Part shown: one piece after another, positions 44,809 through 54,273 of the stretch
Numbering within the stretch: position 1 is the first letter of the stretch
Layout: the number at the start of each line of letters is the position of its first letter
Source of the DNA: Sphingomonas sp. Root710
GTDB lineage: Bacteria > Pseudomonadota > Alphaproteobacteria > Sphingomonadales > Sphingomonadaceae
Direction: 5' to 3'
Length of the DNA: 64,000 bases
Assembly: GCF_001429065.1 (NCBI RefSeq)
Contig: NZ_LMIB01000001.1
Span: 1,718,172-1,782,171 of the forward strand
Translations under genes and position numbers: made by a program
The notes under the pieces: model-generated
What the model was told of the DNA's origin: nothing
What the model saw: only the letters and a program-made list of their open reading frames with translations
Databases searched by the model: none

Positions 44809-45633
44809 TTAGCGAAGCAGGCTCAGGACACCCTGACCGCTCTGGTTCGCCTGGGCGAGCATCGCGGTGGAAGCCTGCGACAGGATCTGCGCCTTGGCGA
44901 GAGCCGTCGATTCCGCCGAGAAGTCGGCGTCCTCGATCCGCGAACGGGCTTCGGACAGGTTGTTGACGTTCGCGGTCAGCACGTTGACGGCGGCGTCGAG
45001 GCGGCTCTGGGTCGCACCGAGGCCGGCACGGACGGTGTTGACCTGGGTCAGCGCGGTATCCGACGCGGTGATCGCGGCGGCGGCGTTGGTCGTGGTGTCG
45101 ACCTTGACCGTGCTGGCATAGGCCGCGGCAACGCTGTTCAGGCCGCCGATCGAGATCGACGTGGTGTCGCCCGAGTTGATGCCGGTCTGGATCGCGAAGC
45201 TCGTCGCGGTCGAGGTCGCCGAGAACAGGGTGTTCCCGTTGAACTTCGTGCCGGTGACGACGCTGGTGATCTGCGACTGCAGGGCAGCGACTTCGGTCTG
45301 GAGGTTGTCACGGTCGCTCGACTGGTAGGTGCCGTTGGCGGCCTGGACGGCCAGTTCGCGGACACGCTGCAGCATGTTGCTGACTTCGCCGAGGGCGCCT
45401 TCCGCCGTCTGGGCCAGCGAGATGCCGTCATTGGCGTTGCGGATCGCGACGCTCATGCCGCGAACCGACGCGGTCATCGAGGAAGCGATCGCCATGCCGG
45501 CGGCGTCGTCCTTGGCGCTGTTGATGCGCTTGCCGCTCGACAGACGCTCCATCGCGGTGGACAGAGCCTTGTCGGCGAGACGGCCAGCGTTCTGCGAACG
45601 AAGCGACGAAACGTTGGTGTTGATAACAGCCAT
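44809..45633 (-). CDS. fliC: Flagellin 1
   Basis: A 274-residue flagellin. The N-terminal D0/D1 is [45 protein letters not shown]. The C-terminal D1/D0 is [36 protein letters not shown]. Only a small middle domain is present, as usual in alphaproteobacteria. GGAAGG precedes the ATG. Its product is about 80% identical to flagellin 2, but codons of the middle region are almost identical at DNA level. Confidence 0.96.
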   Translation of the reverse strand: MAVINTNVSSLRSQNAGRLADKALSTAMERLSSGKRINSAKDDAAGMAIASSMTASVRGMSVAIRNANDGISLAQTAEGALGEVSNMLQRVRELAVQAANGTYQSSDRDNLQTEVAALQSQITSVVTGTKFNGNTLFSATSTATSFAIQTGINSGDTTSISIGGLNSVAAAYASTVKVDTTTNAAAAITASDTALTQVNTVRAGLGATQSRLDAAVNVLTANVNNLSEARSRIEDADFSAESTALAKAQILSQASTAMLAQANQSGQGVLSLLR

Positions 45634-45696
45634 TGATGTAATCCTTCCGCTACTACTCGGCGTTCCGGCTACATGTCCGTCCTCGCCACGATCCGG

Positions 45697-45723
45697 TTAA
45701 CGACGCCCGGAAACCAGGCTTAA
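45697..45723 (-). promoter_or_regulatory. Sigma-28 promoter of flagellin 1
   Basis: On the minus strand TTAA (45723-45720), 15 bases, then GTCGTTAA (45704-45697), 64 bases before the start codon. It is weaker than the flagellin 2 promoter. Confidence 0.7.
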
Positions 45724-45732
45724 GGAAGAAAG

Positions 45733-45754
45733 ATGGTTAACCCGGATTAACCAT
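45733..45754. promoter_or_regulatory. Palindromic operator candidate upstream of flagellin 1
   Basis: ATGGTTAA and TTAACCAT, perfect 8-base arms with six bases between, end ten bases upstream of the -35 box. The rest of the 45755-46090 gap holds no gene I can support. Confidence 0.5.
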
Positions 45755-46090
45755 AAATTAGTTTCGTCCGAGGGCTCCGGCTCTTACGCGCGGGCGCGCA
45801 ATATCCAATGATTCCGGGGCGTTTTTGGGTTCGACCAATGTCGAATGCGGCCGCATCTTCGTCGGACGAATTAATCTTCTCGCGCGTGCTTAACCGCCTT
45901 GCGCACCGTCCTGGCCGTGCTGAAGACGGTGTCTGACGGCAGAGAAGAGGCTGCCGCACACACCGCCCCCAGCGAAGCTCGAAGAGGCAAGCGGGTGCAG
46001 CGCGTCCGAAACCTTAGCGAGCAAGCCGTGACGCGAGGATGTGGCCGCCCGCTGTCTGAGGGAGAAAACCAAAACGCCAAAAACCGAAAC

Positions 46091-46117
46091 GACCCCCGAT
46101 GCGATGCACCGGGGGCC
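46091..46117 (-). terminator. Terminator of the second flagellin gene
   Basis: Stem of GACCCCCG (46091-46098) with CGGGGGCC (46110-46117), followed on the minus strand by two T-rich runs. It lies about 25 bases after the flagellin stop. Confidence 0.75.
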
Positions 46118-46142
46118 GTCTCGGCCAGCAATTGTAATCGGT

Positions 46143-46967
46143 TTACTTGAGCAGGCTCAGCACGTTCTGCTGGCTCTGGTTCGCCTGGGCGAGCATCGCG
46201 GTGGAGGCCTGCGACAGGATCTGTGCCTTGGCCAGGGTGCTCGATTCCACCGAGAAGTCGGTATCCTCGATCCGCGAGCGGGCCTCGGACAGATTGGTGA
46301 TGTTCGCGGTCAGCACGTTGACGGCGGCTTCCAGACGGTTCTGGTTCGCGCCGAGATTGGCCCGGACGTTGGCGACCTGGGTCAGCGCGGTGTCCGACGC
46401 GGTGATCGCGGCGGCGGCGTTGGTCGTGGTGTCGACCGTGACCGTGCTGGCATAGGCCGCGGCAACGCTGTTCAGGCCGCCGATCGAGATCGACGTGGTG
46501 TCCCCCGAGTTGATGCCGGTCTGGATCGCGAAGCTCGTCGCGGTCGAGGTCGCCGAGAACAGAGTGTTCCCGTTGAACTTCGTGCCGGTGATGACATTGG
46601 AGATCTGGGTCTGGAGCGCCAGAACCTCGGTCTGCAGGTTGGCACGGTCGCTCGACTGGTAGGTGCCGTTGGCGGCCTGCACGGCCAGCTCACGGATACG
46701 CTGGAGCATGTTGGCGGCTTCACCCAGGGCGCCTTCCGCCGTCTGCGAGAGCGAGATGCCGTCATTGGCGTTGCGGACCGCAACACCCATGCCGCGGATC
46801 GAAGCGGTCATCGAGGAAGCGATGGCGAGGCCGGCGGCGTCGTCCTTGGCGCTGTTGATGCGCTTGCCGCTCGAAAGACGGGCCATCGCGGTGGCCTGCA
46901 TGCTGTCAGCCATACGGCCCGCATTCTGGGCACGCAGCGAAGAGATGTTGGTGTTGATGACGGTCAT
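46143..46967 (-). CDS. fliC: Flagellin 2
   Basis: A 274-residue flagellin. ATG 46967 was chosen over an upstream in-frame start because AAGGA precedes it and the product then starts [17 protein letters not shown], as in flagellin 1. Both D0/D1 ends are intact. It has the best sigma-28 promoter of the two. The tandem arrangement with separate promoters and terminators suggests independent control of the two filament proteins. Confidence 0.96.
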   Translation of the reverse strand: MTVINTNISSLRAQNAGRMADSMQATAMARLSSGKRINSAKDDAAGLAIASSMTASIRGMGVAVRNANDGISLSQTAEGALGEAANMLQRIRELAVQAANGTYQSSDRANLQTEVLALQTQISNVITGTKFNGNTLFSATSTATSFAIQTGINSGDTTSISIGGLNSVAAAYASTVTVDTTTNAAAAITASDTALTQVANVRANLGANQNRLEAAVNVLTANITNLSEARSRIEDTDFSVESSTLAKAQILSQASTAMLAQANQSQQNVLSLLK

Positions 46968-47032
46968 TGGATCAGTCCTTGTTCCTGTTAAGGGGCGATG
47001 ATCCGGTGCTGGCCGTTCTCGCCTCGATCCCA

Positions 47033-47059
47033 TTAACGGCCGTGCTTACCCCCGCTTTA
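47033..47059 (-). promoter_or_regulatory. Sigma-28 promoter of flagellin 2
   Basis: On the minus strand TAAA (47059-47056), exactly 15 bases, then GCCGTTAA (47040-47033), 66 bases before the start codon; one base away from consensus. Confidence 0.88.
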
Positions 47060-47205
47060 ACCAGAAAATTTCACCACGATCGTTGCAGGCCCGAAAGTTA
47101 CCACCATCCCCTTGAAAAACAGCGATATTTTTATCGGATTTTTTTGCTAAAAAGGGTTTTCGCTCCCCAGCTGGCCACCACGGCCGACGTCATCGCGCCG
47201 CTGCC

Positions 47206-47263
47206 CGGCAAAGCCTTGCCGTCTTAGACCAAAGAATGAGCAGCTTTTTGCCGACCGGCAAAA
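47206..47263. promoter_or_regulatory. Enhancer-like sites upstream of the sigma-54 activator gene
   Basis: CGGCAAAGCCTTGCCG (47206-47221) differs by one base from the paired sites before flgB. A second palindrome, TTTTGCCG-AC-CGGCAAAA (47246-47263), uses the same half-sites. No sigma-54 -24/-12 element follows on either strand, so autoregulation of the activator or repression may be the role. The remaining gap from 47060 to 47401 contains an AT-rich stretch with a CGATA-TTTT-TATCG hairpin before a T-run (47123-47145) and no supported gene. Confidence 0.6.
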
Positions 47264-47401
47264 GGCCCAGGAAAAGCGGGGTTTTGGAGTGCTCCTACGC
47301 GCGCGCGCCTGCGTGGACGCCATCGCGGGTGCGCAGGGCGCGCGGTCTATTAAGACTTTTTAAGTTAATTCGCCGGTAATCATGTCCGTGAAGGAATTGG
47401 C

Positions 47402-48742
47402 GTGGCTGGCACGCCGGATCCGATGAGGACGGCAGGAAGCATGATCGGCATCAGCGAGAAAGCGCAAGGTTCGCACCCCACGCTCGCCGCATGGCTGGCA
47501 GGCGCGGGCATCGAGACCGCGCCGGTCGATCCCGCCGCCGCCGCGGGCCGCGACAGTCAGCGCATCCTGCACGTGACCGAAGCCGCCCTGGCACGCCAGC
47601 ACGACATCCTGATCGATTTCGCCGACGGCGCGCCCATCCTGCGCCGCGCCAAGATCGGCCGCCCGGCCACCATCGTCTTCGGTTTCGAAGACATGGCGTT
47701 CGGCCACGCACTGATCGCCGAACTGATCCGGCCGCGCGCCATGCCGGCCTGCGGCGAGCCGGAAAGCGCCCGCTTCCTTTCCATCGCCGCTCGCGTCGCC
47801 CGCAGCGATGCGACCGTGCTGCTGCTCGGCGAGACCGGCACCGGCAAGGAAGGTGTCGCCCGCTTCATCCACGCCGCATCGCCGCGCGCCGACAAGCCCT
47901 TCGTCGCCGTCAACTGCGCGGCGCTGCCCGAGACGATGCTCGAAGCGATGCTGTTCGGCCACCAGAAGGGCGCCTTCACCGGCGCCAGCGGCTCGGGCGA
48001 AGGCCTGTTCCGTGCCGCCGAAGGGGGTACGCTGCTGCTCGACGAGATCAGCGAACTGCCGCTCGCTCTTCAGGCCAAGCTGCTCCGCGCGCTTCAGGAA
48101 CGCGAAGTCCTTCCCGTCGGCGCCACCGCGCCGATCGCGGTAGACGTCCGCATCATCGCCGCCGGCAATCGCGACATCGCCGCCGAGGTCGAGGCCGGCC
48201 GCTTCCGGGCCGATCTCTACTGGCGCCTGAACGTCATGCCGATGATGCTCAAGCCACTGGGCCAGCGCCGCCAGGACATTCGCGCCATTTCCGCCGCGCT
48301 GCTGCTGCGCCACACGCCCGAACAGCAGGAACTCGCCTGGCCGACCGCCAACGCGCTCGACCGGCTGATGACCCATGGCTGGCCCGGCAATGTCCGCGAG
48401 CTCGAAAACGTTTTGCAGCGCGCGATGCTGATGCGCGACGGCGACCGGATCGAAGCCGCCGACCTGATGATCGACGCCGCACCCGCCGCCCCTGCCTTCC
48501 GCATGGCCGCGGTCGAGACCATCACCGGCGCGGCGCCCGCCGCCGTCGAGGCCGCCCCGGTTCGCCTCGCCGACGCCCGCCGGGTCAGCCAGGCCCGCGC
48601 GATCGAGGAAGCTCTTGCCGCTACCGGCGGCCACCGTCTCCGCGCCGCGCAGCGGCTCGGCATTTCCGAACGCACGCTGCGCTATCGCATCGCCGATATG
48701 CGTGCCGTGGCCCGCGGGGCCGATATGCGCGCCGTGGCTTGA
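47402..48742 (+). CDS. Sigma-54-dependent flagellar transcription activator (FlbD/FleQ type)
   Basis: A 446-residue enhancer-binding protein. The AAA+ domain has Walker A LGETGTGKEGVARF, the sigma-54 loop GAFTGAS, Walker B GGTLLLDEISELP and the sensor region NVRELENVLQRAML. A Fis-type HTH follows: ALAATGGHRLRAAQRLGISERTLRYRI. The N-terminal 110 residues have no clear phospho-acceptor site, like FlbD or FleQ. The GTG start at 47402 follows AAGGAA; ATG 47441 is possible. The C-terminus ends in a short tandem repeat (ADMRAVARG-ADMRAVA). It lies directly before fliE and is probably the class-2 activator. Confidence 0.9.
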   Translation: MAGTPDPMRTAGSMIGISEKAQGSHPTLAAWLAGAGIETAPVDPAAAAGRDSQRILHVTEAALARQHDILIDFADGAPILRRAKIGRPATIVFGFEDMAFGHALIAELIRPRAMPACGEPESARFLSIAARVARSDATVLLLGETGTGKEGVARFIHAASPRADKPFVAVNCAALPETMLEAMLFGHQKGAFTGASGSGEGLFRAAEGGTLLLDEISELPLALQAKLLRALQEREVLPVGATAPIAVDVRIIAAGNRDIAAEVEAGRFRADLYWRLNVMPMMLKPLGQRRQDIRAISAALLLRHTPEQQELAWPTANALDRLMTHGWPGNVRELENVLQRAMLMRDGDRIEAADLMIDAAPAAPAFRMAAVETITGAAPAAVEAAPVRLADARRVSQARAIEEALAATGGHRLRAAQRLGISERTLRYRIADMRAVARGADMRAVA

Positions 48743-48753
48743 GGAGGGGTTAG

Positions 48754-49119
48754 ATGACGACCGTCAACACCAGCAACCTCATGGCGATGCGCAACGCCAT
48801 ATTGCAGCAGAACAGCGCGTTGCAGAAGGCCGCCGCCGCCCCGGCTCCGAACCCGCTCACCGGCCCCGCCGCGATCGGCAATGCCACCAGCGCGCCCGAC
48901 AGCAGCTTCGTCTCGACGCTGCGCGGCGCGATCGGCGAGGTGAACAACCAGCAGGCCAAGGCCAGCGCGATCAGCGAAAGCTACGAGCGCGGCGAAACCA
49001 CCGATATCGCGGCGGTCATGCTCCAGCGCGAGCAGGCCAGCGTCGGCTTCCAGGCCACGCTGCAGGTCCGCAACAAACTCCTGTCCGCCTACAAGGACAT
49101 CATGAGCATGCCGGTATAA
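48754..49119 (+). CDS. fliE: Hook-basal body complex protein FliE
   Basis: A 121-residue MS-ring/rod junction protein. The C-terminal half carries the family region: SFVSTLRGAIGEVNNQQAKASAISESYERGETTDIAAVMLQREQASVGFQATLQVRNKLLSAYKDIMSMPV. GAGGAGGGG precedes the ATG, 12 bases after the activator gene. First of the fliEFGHIJKL operon. Confidence 0.93.
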   Translation: MTTVNTSNLMAMRNAILQQNSALQKAAAAPAPNPLTGPAAIGNATSAPDSSFVSTLRGAIGEVNNQQAKASAISESYERGETTDIAAVMLQREQASVGFQATLQVRNKLLSAYKDIMSMPV

Positions 49120-49122
49120 TAT

Positions 49123-50853
49123 ATGGCTGACATCATCCCCTCCCCCGCCCCCGTCATGGCGTCTTCGGCGCCCGCCGGCGTCGGCACCTCGGCCGTTCTC
49201 GAACGGGTCAAGGGCTTCACCGCGCAGCCGGCCGTGCAGCGCAGCCTGCCGATGATCGGCCTGGTCGGCCTGCTCGGCGGCGCGGCGCTGCTCTGGTCGA
49301 CGATGTCGGGTGCGCCGCAGCGCGACCTGTTCGCGGGCATGGGCGATGCCGACAAGGCTGCCGTCGCAGACGCGCTGAAAGCCGCCAACATCCCCTATGA
49401 GGTCGATCGCGGCACCGGCGCGCTGACCGTGCCGGAGACCAGCTTCTACCAGGCGAAGATGCTGCTCGCGCAGCAGGGCCTGCCCAAGGCCGCGCCCGAT
49501 GGCGACGCGCTGATCTCGTCGCTTCCGCTCGGCGCAAGCCGCGCGGTCGAGGGCGAGAAGCTGCGCACCGCCCGCGAAATGGATCTCGCCCGCACGATCG
49601 AAGCGATCGACGCGGTCGACACCGCCAAGGTCCATGTCGCAGCCGAGACGCCCAGCGTGTTCCTGCGCGACGACGCCAAGCCACAGGCTTCGGTGATGCT
49701 GCGCCTGCGCGCCGGCCGCACCCTGGCGGACTCGCAGGTCCAGGCGATCGTCCACCTCGTCGCCTCGTCGGTGGCGAACATGTCGCCCGACGACGTCTCG
49801 GTGGTCGACCAGGCCGGCCGCCTGCTCTCCGCCTCGGGCAACGACCCGATGAGCGCGGCCTCGACCCGGCAGGTCGATATCCAGAACAAGATCGAGCAGC
49901 GCTATCTCGACGCGCTCAACAAGATCCTGACGCCGATCGTCGGCCCCGGCAATTTCACCGCCGAGGTCCATGCCGACGTCGATTTCACCGAAACCCAGGC
50001 GACCCGCGAAAGCTTCCCCAAGGACACTGCGGTGGTCCGCTCCGAACAGGGCGCCTGGACCGGAGACAAGAACGGAGCGGGCGGCGAAGCCTCGGGTATC
50101 CCGGGCGCGTTGTCTAACCAGCCGCCGGCCGCGAGCCAGGTGACCGCCGCGCCGCAGCAGACCGTCAATGCCCCGGCTGGTACGACGGCTGCGGCAAATG
50201 CCGGAAAGACCTCGGAAAATTACAACCGCACCTATGAGCTGGGCCGCGAGGTCTCGGTCACGCACAATCCGATCGGTACGGTAAAGCGCCTGTCGGTCGC
50301 CGTCGCGCTGCGCGAAGGCAGCCGCAAGTTCAGCCGCGCCGAACTCGCCTCGATCGAAACGCTGGTGCGCGGCGCGATCGGTGCGGACCAGGCGCGCGGC
50401 GACGTCGTCGCCCTGTCGGCCCGCAGCTTCGCGGTCGCCGAAGAAGCCGAGGTCAAGCCGAACTGGTGGGAAGCGCCGTGGGTCTCGACCCTCGCCCGCA
50501 ACCTGTCCGCGCTGCTCGTCGTCGCGCTGCTCGTCTTCGGCGTCGCCAAGCCCCTGCTCAAGCGCCGCGCGGCCTATGCCGAGGAGAAGAAGGCCGCGCT
50601 CGAAGCCGCGCTCGCCTCGGGCGGCCGCGTCCCGGCGAGCACCAACCCCGCGATCCGCAACGAGATCGCGTCGGCGCTGGCCCAGCAGGCGCTGCACGAT
50701 CCGAACAAACCCGTAACCCTCGACATGATCGAGGCGACGCCAGGCTATGCCAATCGCGCCGAACTGATCCGCAACTTCGTGAAGCAGGACCCGGACCGCG
50801 CCGCGCTGGTCGTCCGTGACCTGATCCGCGCCGACATGCCGGGAGCCGCGTAA
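49123..50853 (+). CDS. fliF: Flagellar MS-ring protein FliF
   Basis: A 576-residue double-spanning inner membrane ring protein. The first helix is at about 40-60 (SLPMIGLVGLLGGAALLW). The YscJ-like domain has GALTVPETSFYQAKMLLAQQGLP. The periplasmic part ends with NYNRTYELGREVSVTHNPIGTVKRLSVAVAL. The second helix (LSALLVVALLVFGVAKPLL) is followed by a cytoplasmic FliG-binding tail. Three bases follow fliE. Confidence 0.96.
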   Translation: MADIIPSPAPVMASSAPAGVGTSAVLERVKGFTAQPAVQRSLPMIGLVGLLGGAALLWSTMSGAPQRDLFAGMGDADKAAVADALKAANIPYEVDRGTGALTVPETSFYQAKMLLAQQGLPKAAPDGDALISSLPLGASRAVEGEKLRTAREMDLARTIEAIDAVDTAKVHVAAETPSVFLRDDAKPQASVMLRLRAGRTLADSQVQAIVHLVASSVANMSPDDVSVVDQAGRLLSASGNDPMSAASTRQVDIQNKIEQRYLDALNKILTPIVGPGNFTAEVHADVDFTETQATRESFPKDTAVVRSEQGAWTGDKNGAGGEASGIPGALSNQPPAASQVTAAPQQTVNAPAGTTAAANAGKTSENYNRTYELGREVSVTHNPIGTVKRLSVAVALREGSRKFSRAELASIETLVRGAIGADQARGDVVALSARSFAVAEEAEVKPNWWEAPWVSTLARNLSALLVVALLVFGVAKPLLKRRAAYAEEKKAALEAALASGGRVPASTNPAIRNEIASALAQQALHDPNKPVTLDMIEATPGYANRAELIRNFVKQDPDRAALVVRDLIRADMPGAA

Positions 50854-50857
50854 CATC

Positions 50858-51892
50858 ATGGCGGACGAAACCCCGATCGATACCGAGAACGCGACCCCGG
50901 TCGCCCCCAGTGGCAGCCAGGCCGCCGCGATCCTGCTGATGCTGCTCGGCGAGGAGGAAGCCGCGACCGTGTTGAGCCGGCTGGAGCCGGACGAGGTCCA
51001 GCATCTCGGCGGCGCGATGTTCGGCGTCGCCAATATCTCCGAGAACGAGATCGACGGCGTGTTCGACGTATTCTGCGACCGCGCCCGCGTGCGCACCACC
51101 CTGGGCTTCGGGGTCGAGCGTCAGATCAAGGGCATCATGCACAAGGCGCTCGGCCAGGATAAGGCCGATCAGGTGCTGCAGCGGATCACCCCCGTCCAGC
51201 ACGTCAACGCGCTCGAGAACCTCAAATGGATGGATGCGCGCGCGATCGCCAACCTGATCGAGTTCGAGCATCCGCAGATCGCCGCCACCGTGCTCGCCTT
51301 CCTCGAAGCGCAGCGCGCGGCCGACGTTCTCCAGCTGCTGCCTGAGGATATCCAGGCCGACCTCGTCTATCGCGTCGCCACTATGGGGCCGATCACCGAG
51401 GCCGCGCTGACCGAACTCGACGAACTGCTCAACCGCCCCGCCACCGCGCAGTCGACCGGATCGACCACACGCCGCGGCGGCGCAGGCGAAGCGGCCAAGA
51501 TCGTCAATTCGTCACGCAAGGCCGCCGAGCAACGGATCATCAAGGCGCTGCAGAAGCTCGACAAATCGGTCGCCCGGAACATCGAGGAAGAGATGTTCAT
51601 CTTCGACAACCTCATGGCGGTCGGCGAAAAGGATCTCGGCACACTGCTCCGCGCGGTCGACAACGACATCCTCGTCGTCTCGCTCAAGGGCGCCGACGAG
51701 AAGCTGCGCGCCAAGATCTTCGGCTGCATGTCGAGCCGCGCCGCCCAGTCGATCCAGGACGAGATCGCCGATCGCGGCCCGATGCGCCTGGCCGATGTCC
51801 AGGAAGCGCAGAAGGCGATGCTTGCCGTCGCCCGCAAGCTGGCGGCGGAAGGCACGATCAGCCTCGGCGGCAAGGGCGACGACTTTGTCTGA
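50858..51892 (+). CDS. fliG: Flagellar motor switch protein FliG
   Basis: A 344-residue rotor protein. The N-terminal part binds FliF. The armadillo middle has the EHPQ motif in IEFEHPQIAATVLAFL. The C-terminal torque helix has IEEEMFIFDNLMAVGEKDLGTLLRAVDNDILVVSLKGADEKLRAKIFGCMSSRAA. It contacts MotA. The stop overlaps the TTG start of fliH by eight bases. Confidence 0.97.
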   Translation: MADETPIDTENATPVAPSGSQAAAILLMLLGEEEAATVLSRLEPDEVQHLGGAMFGVANISENEIDGVFDVFCDRARVRTTLGFGVERQIKGIMHKALGQDKADQVLQRITPVQHVNALENLKWMDARAIANLIEFEHPQIAATVLAFLEAQRAADVLQLLPEDIQADLVYRVATMGPITEAALTELDELLNRPATAQSTGSTTRRGGAGEAAKIVNSSRKAAEQRIIKALQKLDKSVARNIEEEMFIFDNLMAVGEKDLGTLLRAVDNDILVVSLKGADEKLRAKIFGCMSSRAAQSIQDEIADRGPMRLADVQEAQKAMLAVARKLAAEGTISLGGKGDDFV

Positions 51893-52526
51893 GGTCTGGA
51901 CCCCCGAGAATATCGGCGAAGCCACCCGCGTCGACGCCTGGGCGCGTCCCGCAGCGACCGGCAGCTTCACCCCCTGGGGCAGCGAGGGCCATCCCCGCCG
52001 CCGCGCCAGCGACTTCGCGCCGAGCGCGCCCAAGGCGAGTTCGCCGGTCACCGACATCGAGACGCTGCGCAACGAGGCCTTCGCCGAAGGGTTCGAGCAG
52101 GGCCGCCAGGCGGTGATGATGGAATTCATGCGTGAGCGCGAGGCGCTGGCCGAACTGATCCGCTCGGCCGAAGCGCTCCAGCCCGAGCCGACCGGCCCCC
52201 TTGCAGCCGTGCTGGCCGAATCGGTCAGCCGCCTCGTCCGGCAGATCGTCGGCGAGGTGCAGATCGATCCGGCGATGCTCAAGGCCCGCGCCGAAGCGAT
52301 CGCCGAACTGGTGAGCGCGGAATCGGGCCCTGCCCGATTGCGCATGAACCCCGATGATATCGCGATGCTCAACGGCGTCGACCTCGGCCTGCCGATGGCG
52401 CCCGACCACCATCTCGCCTCTGGCACGATTGTCCTGGAAACCGGCGAAGGCTGGATCGAAGATGGCCCCCAAGTGCGTCTCGCCAAGCTGCGCCAGCAGC
52501 TCGACATGATGGTGCAGCCGAAATGA
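51885..52526 (+). CDS. fliH: Flagellar assembly protein FliH
   Basis: A 213-residue stator of the export ATPase. The region ETLRNEAFAEGFEQGRQAVMMEFMREREALAELI matches the FliH coiled coil and its Gly-rich repeat, and the C-terminal globular part contains GEVQIDPAMLKARAEAIAELV. The start is taken as TTG 51885, overlapping the fliG end: no ATG or GTG in frame precedes the conserved region, and further upstream reading lies in fliG shadow sequence. AAGGG stands before it. Confidence 0.8.
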   Translation: MSEVWTPENIGEATRVDAWARPAATGSFTPWGSEGHPRRRASDFAPSAPKASSPVTDIETLRNEAFAEGFEQGRQAVMMEFMREREALAELIRSAEALQPEPTGPLAAVLAESVSRLVRQIVGEVQIDPAMLKARAEAIAELVSAESGPARLRMNPDDIAMLNGVDLGLPMAPDHHLASGTIVLETGEGWIEDGPQVRLAKLRQQLDMMVQPK

Positions 52527-53851
52527 TGGGTCTCGCCGCTCAGGCCGACGCGATGCTCGGCACACTGGAAATCGACCATGCCGGCCCGCGCCGGGTTGGC
52601 CGTCTCGCCTCCTATGACGGGCTGATGCTCGAAGCGACCGGCTTTCCGGTTCCGGTCGGATCGAACGCGCGCGTCATCGACGCAGATGGCCATGCCGCGC
52701 TCGCCGAAGTCGTCGGCTTTCGTGGCAACCGTACCCTGCTGATGGCGCTCGATGCCGATGCGCCGCACAGCGCGGGCGCGCGGGTCGAGCCGGATCGGCG
52801 CGGCGGTTCGGTCGATGTCGGCGAAACCCTGCTCGGCCGCGTCGTCGATGCGCTGGGCAATCCGATCGACGGCGGCGGCCCGATCGCCACGTCCGAACGC
52901 TGGCCGCTGGCCGGCAAGCGCGGCAACCCCCTCGACCGCGCCCGCGTGACTGAACCGTTCGACATGGGCGTGCGCGCGATCAACGCGCTGCTCACCGCGG
53001 GCGTCGGCCAGCGTATCGCGATCGCCGCCGGTTCGGGCGTCGGCAAATCGGTGCTGATGGGTCAGATGATCGCCGGCGCCGACGCCGACATCATCGTCGT
53101 CGGCCTGGTCGGCGAGCGCAGCCGCGAAGTCTCGGACTTCCTGGCCACCAAGCTGGCCGGCCCGGTCCGTCAGAAGAGCGTGGTCGTCGCGGTTCCGGCC
53201 GATCATCCGCCGGTGCTGCGCCTGCGCGCCGCGATGCGCGCCACCGCGATCGCCGAATATTTCCGCGCACAGGGCAAGCGCGTGCTGCTGCTGATCGACA
53301 GCCTCACCCGCGTCGCCCATGCGCAGCGCGAGATCGGCCTGTCGCTGGGCGAGCCGCCGACGATGAAGGGCTATCCGCCCTCCGCGCTGGGCCTGATCCC
53401 GCGTCTGATCGAGCGGGCCGGCGTCGATGCAGCTTCGGGCGGATCGATCACCGCGCTCTATACCGTGCTCGCCGATGGCGACGACACCGACGATCCGATC
53501 GTCGACACCGCGCGCGCGATCGTCGACGGCCATATCATCCTGTCGCGCAGCCTGGCCGAACAGGGCGTCTTCCCCGCGATCGACGTGGGCAAATCGCTGA
53601 GCCGGGTGATGAGCGACATCGTCAGCCCCGAGCATCAGCAGGCCGCGCAGATCCTGCGCCGGCTGTGGGCGGTCTATGAGGAAAATCGCGACCTGATCCT
53701 GATGGGCGCCTATCGCACCGGTAGCGACCCGATCGTCGACGTGGCGATCGCCCGCCACGATCACATCCTCGAGTTCATCAGCCAGGGCCAGAAGGACCGG
53801 GTCGATTATGCTGACTCGGTCAAGGCCGTGGTTGAGGCATTCGGCGGATGA
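52523..53851 (+). CDS. fliI: Flagellum-specific ATP synthase FliI
   Basis: A 442-residue export ATPase, F1-beta-like. Walker A AAGSGVGKSVLMGQM, Walker B VLLLIDSLTRVAHAQREIGLS, and the DDTDDPIVDTARAIVDGHIILSR segment typical of the type III ATPases. It overlaps fliH and fliJ by four bases each. Confidence 0.97.
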   Translation: MMGLAAQADAMLGTLEIDHAGPRRVGRLASYDGLMLEATGFPVPVGSNARVIDADGHAALAEVVGFRGNRTLLMALDADAPHSAGARVEPDRRGGSVDVGETLLGRVVDALGNPIDGGGPIATSERWPLAGKRGNPLDRARVTEPFDMGVRAINALLTAGVGQRIAIAAGSGVGKSVLMGQMIAGADADIIVVGLVGERSREVSDFLATKLAGPVRQKSVVVAVPADHPPVLRLRAAMRATAIAEYFRAQGKRVLLLIDSLTRVAHAQREIGLSLGEPPTMKGYPPSALGLIPRLIERAGVDAASGGSITALYTVLADGDDTDDPIVDTARAIVDGHIILSRSLAEQGVFPAIDVGKSLSRVMSDIVSPEHQQAAQILRRLWAVYEENRDLILMGAYRTGSDPIVDVAIARHDHILEFISQGQKDRVDYADSVKAVVEAFGG

Positions 53852-54273
53852 AGGACCTCGTCCGCAAACGCGCGCGGATCACCCGCGTCCGCAGCGCCCA
53901 GCACCTGCTGGCGGCGTCGGCGGCGGCATCCGCGGAGGCGCAGGTGCTGCATCTGGAAAGCAATGCCGCAAAGCTGGCGTCGTTGCGCGACAGCCTGACC
54001 GTCGAAAGCGGGACAACGACGGGGGCGGTGCTGCAGAATCGCGGGGAACTGGCCCAGCGGCTCGACAAGGCGCGCGACGGCTTAAACAGCGCGATCGTCT
54101 CGGCGCGCGCCGCCGCCGAACAGAAGGTCGCCGAACGGCTGGAAGCCCGCCAGCGGCAGGAGAGCGCGGCGAAGCTCGACGCGCGCGCCGTGCAGGCGAT
54201 GGCCGATTGGACCGAGGCGCGTGTGACCGCCGCCTTCCGTCCGAAGATATTGAAGAAACAGGGGAATTACTAA
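53848..54273 (+). CDS. fliJ: Flagellar export protein FliJ
   Basis: A 141-residue charged, helical protein by position between fliI and fliK. Its two long helices (about 15-70 and 70-130) fit the FliJ antiparallel coiled coil, the gamma-subunit analogue of the export ATPase. Sequence conservation of FliJ is low. Start ATG overlaps the fliI stop. Confidence 0.8.
   Translation: MKDLVRKRARITRVRSAQHLLAASAAASAEAQVLHLESNAAKLASLRDSLTVESGTTTGAVLQNRGELAQRLDKARDGLNSAIVSARAAAEQKVAERLEARQRQESAAKLDARAVQAMADWTEARVTAAFRPKILKKQGNY

Noticed and set aside
45871-46131. Short frames in the gap between the flagellin genes
   Set aside because: No ribosome site, atypical composition, and overlap with the flagellin 2 terminator.
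47402-47425. TGGCACG near the activator start as a sigma-54 promoter
   Set aside because: The -12 element at the required spacing reads ATCC and not TTGC, and the site lies within the coding region.
48682-51099. 805-codon minus-strand frame
   Set aside because: Antisense to fliE, fliF and fliG; no start signal and a biased composition.
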